A DNA stretch of 51,204 nt, taken from positions 1 through 51,204 of the forward strand of contig DUIB01000063.1 in the NCBI GenBank assembly GCA_013330595.1. Direction: 5' to 3'. The position numbers were made by a program, and so were the translations under genes. Positions 51,144 to 51,204 of this stretch are shown here, piece by piece (the stretch's first letter is position 1; every line of letters starts with the position of its first letter). The notes beneath the pieces are model-generated. The model was not told the origin of the DNA. It did no database searches and saw only the letters and a list, made by a program, of their open reading frames with translations. Source of the stretch: Candidatus Woesearchaeota archaeon. Its GTDB lineage: Archaea; Nanobdellota; Nanobdellia; Woesearchaeales; UBA9642.

Positions 51144-51204
51144 ATGATAGGTAATTATAAGCTAGAAGCACAGAAGAAGCATCCTAAATATGGAAATGCA
51201 AAAA
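51144..51204 (+). CDS. Start of an ORF truncated by the window edge
   Basis: MIGNYKLEAQKKHPKYGNAK..., ATG with upstream TATA-like sequence. Confidence 0.4.
   Translation, partial: MIGNYKLEAQKKHPKYGNAK

Overview
AT-rich archaeal chromosomal window. The gene set suggests a DPANN/Woesearchaeota-like lineage: family-B DNA polymerase, PCNA, HerA, Mre11, archaeal RNase J, TrmB-type regulators and intron-bearing tRNAs. This taxonomic reading is inferred from gene content only. Housekeeping blocks are 3-19 kb and 34-51 kb. They are interrupted by an accessory zone at about 20.3-34.1 kb holding a BRO-N/DinD-like gene, a six-gene ATP-grasp/Gfo-Idh/DegT/glycosyltransferase/methyltransferase operon between ~90-bp direct repeats, two DNA methyltransferases plus a methyltransferase remnant, and a toxin-antitoxin pair. 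Main observations: (1) a near-identical 135-bp structured inverted repeat at 15-149 and 34013-34147, with a hairpin present in only one copy; (2) a tRNA-Arg(CCT) candidate with two introns, one in the D-loop, whose predicted bulge-helix-bulge splicing restores a canonical tRNA; (3) a divergent pair of a Cas4/RecB-like Fe-S nuclease and an apparently inactivated PolB-like protein; (4) the direct-repeat-bounded sugar operon; (5) an Asn cluster of AsnRS, AsnB and intron-containing tRNA-Asn(GTT); (6) a bacterial-type TGT in an archaeal context; (7) a 136-bp cruciform element at 36330-36465. All calls are from reading sequence and motifs; no database search was run.
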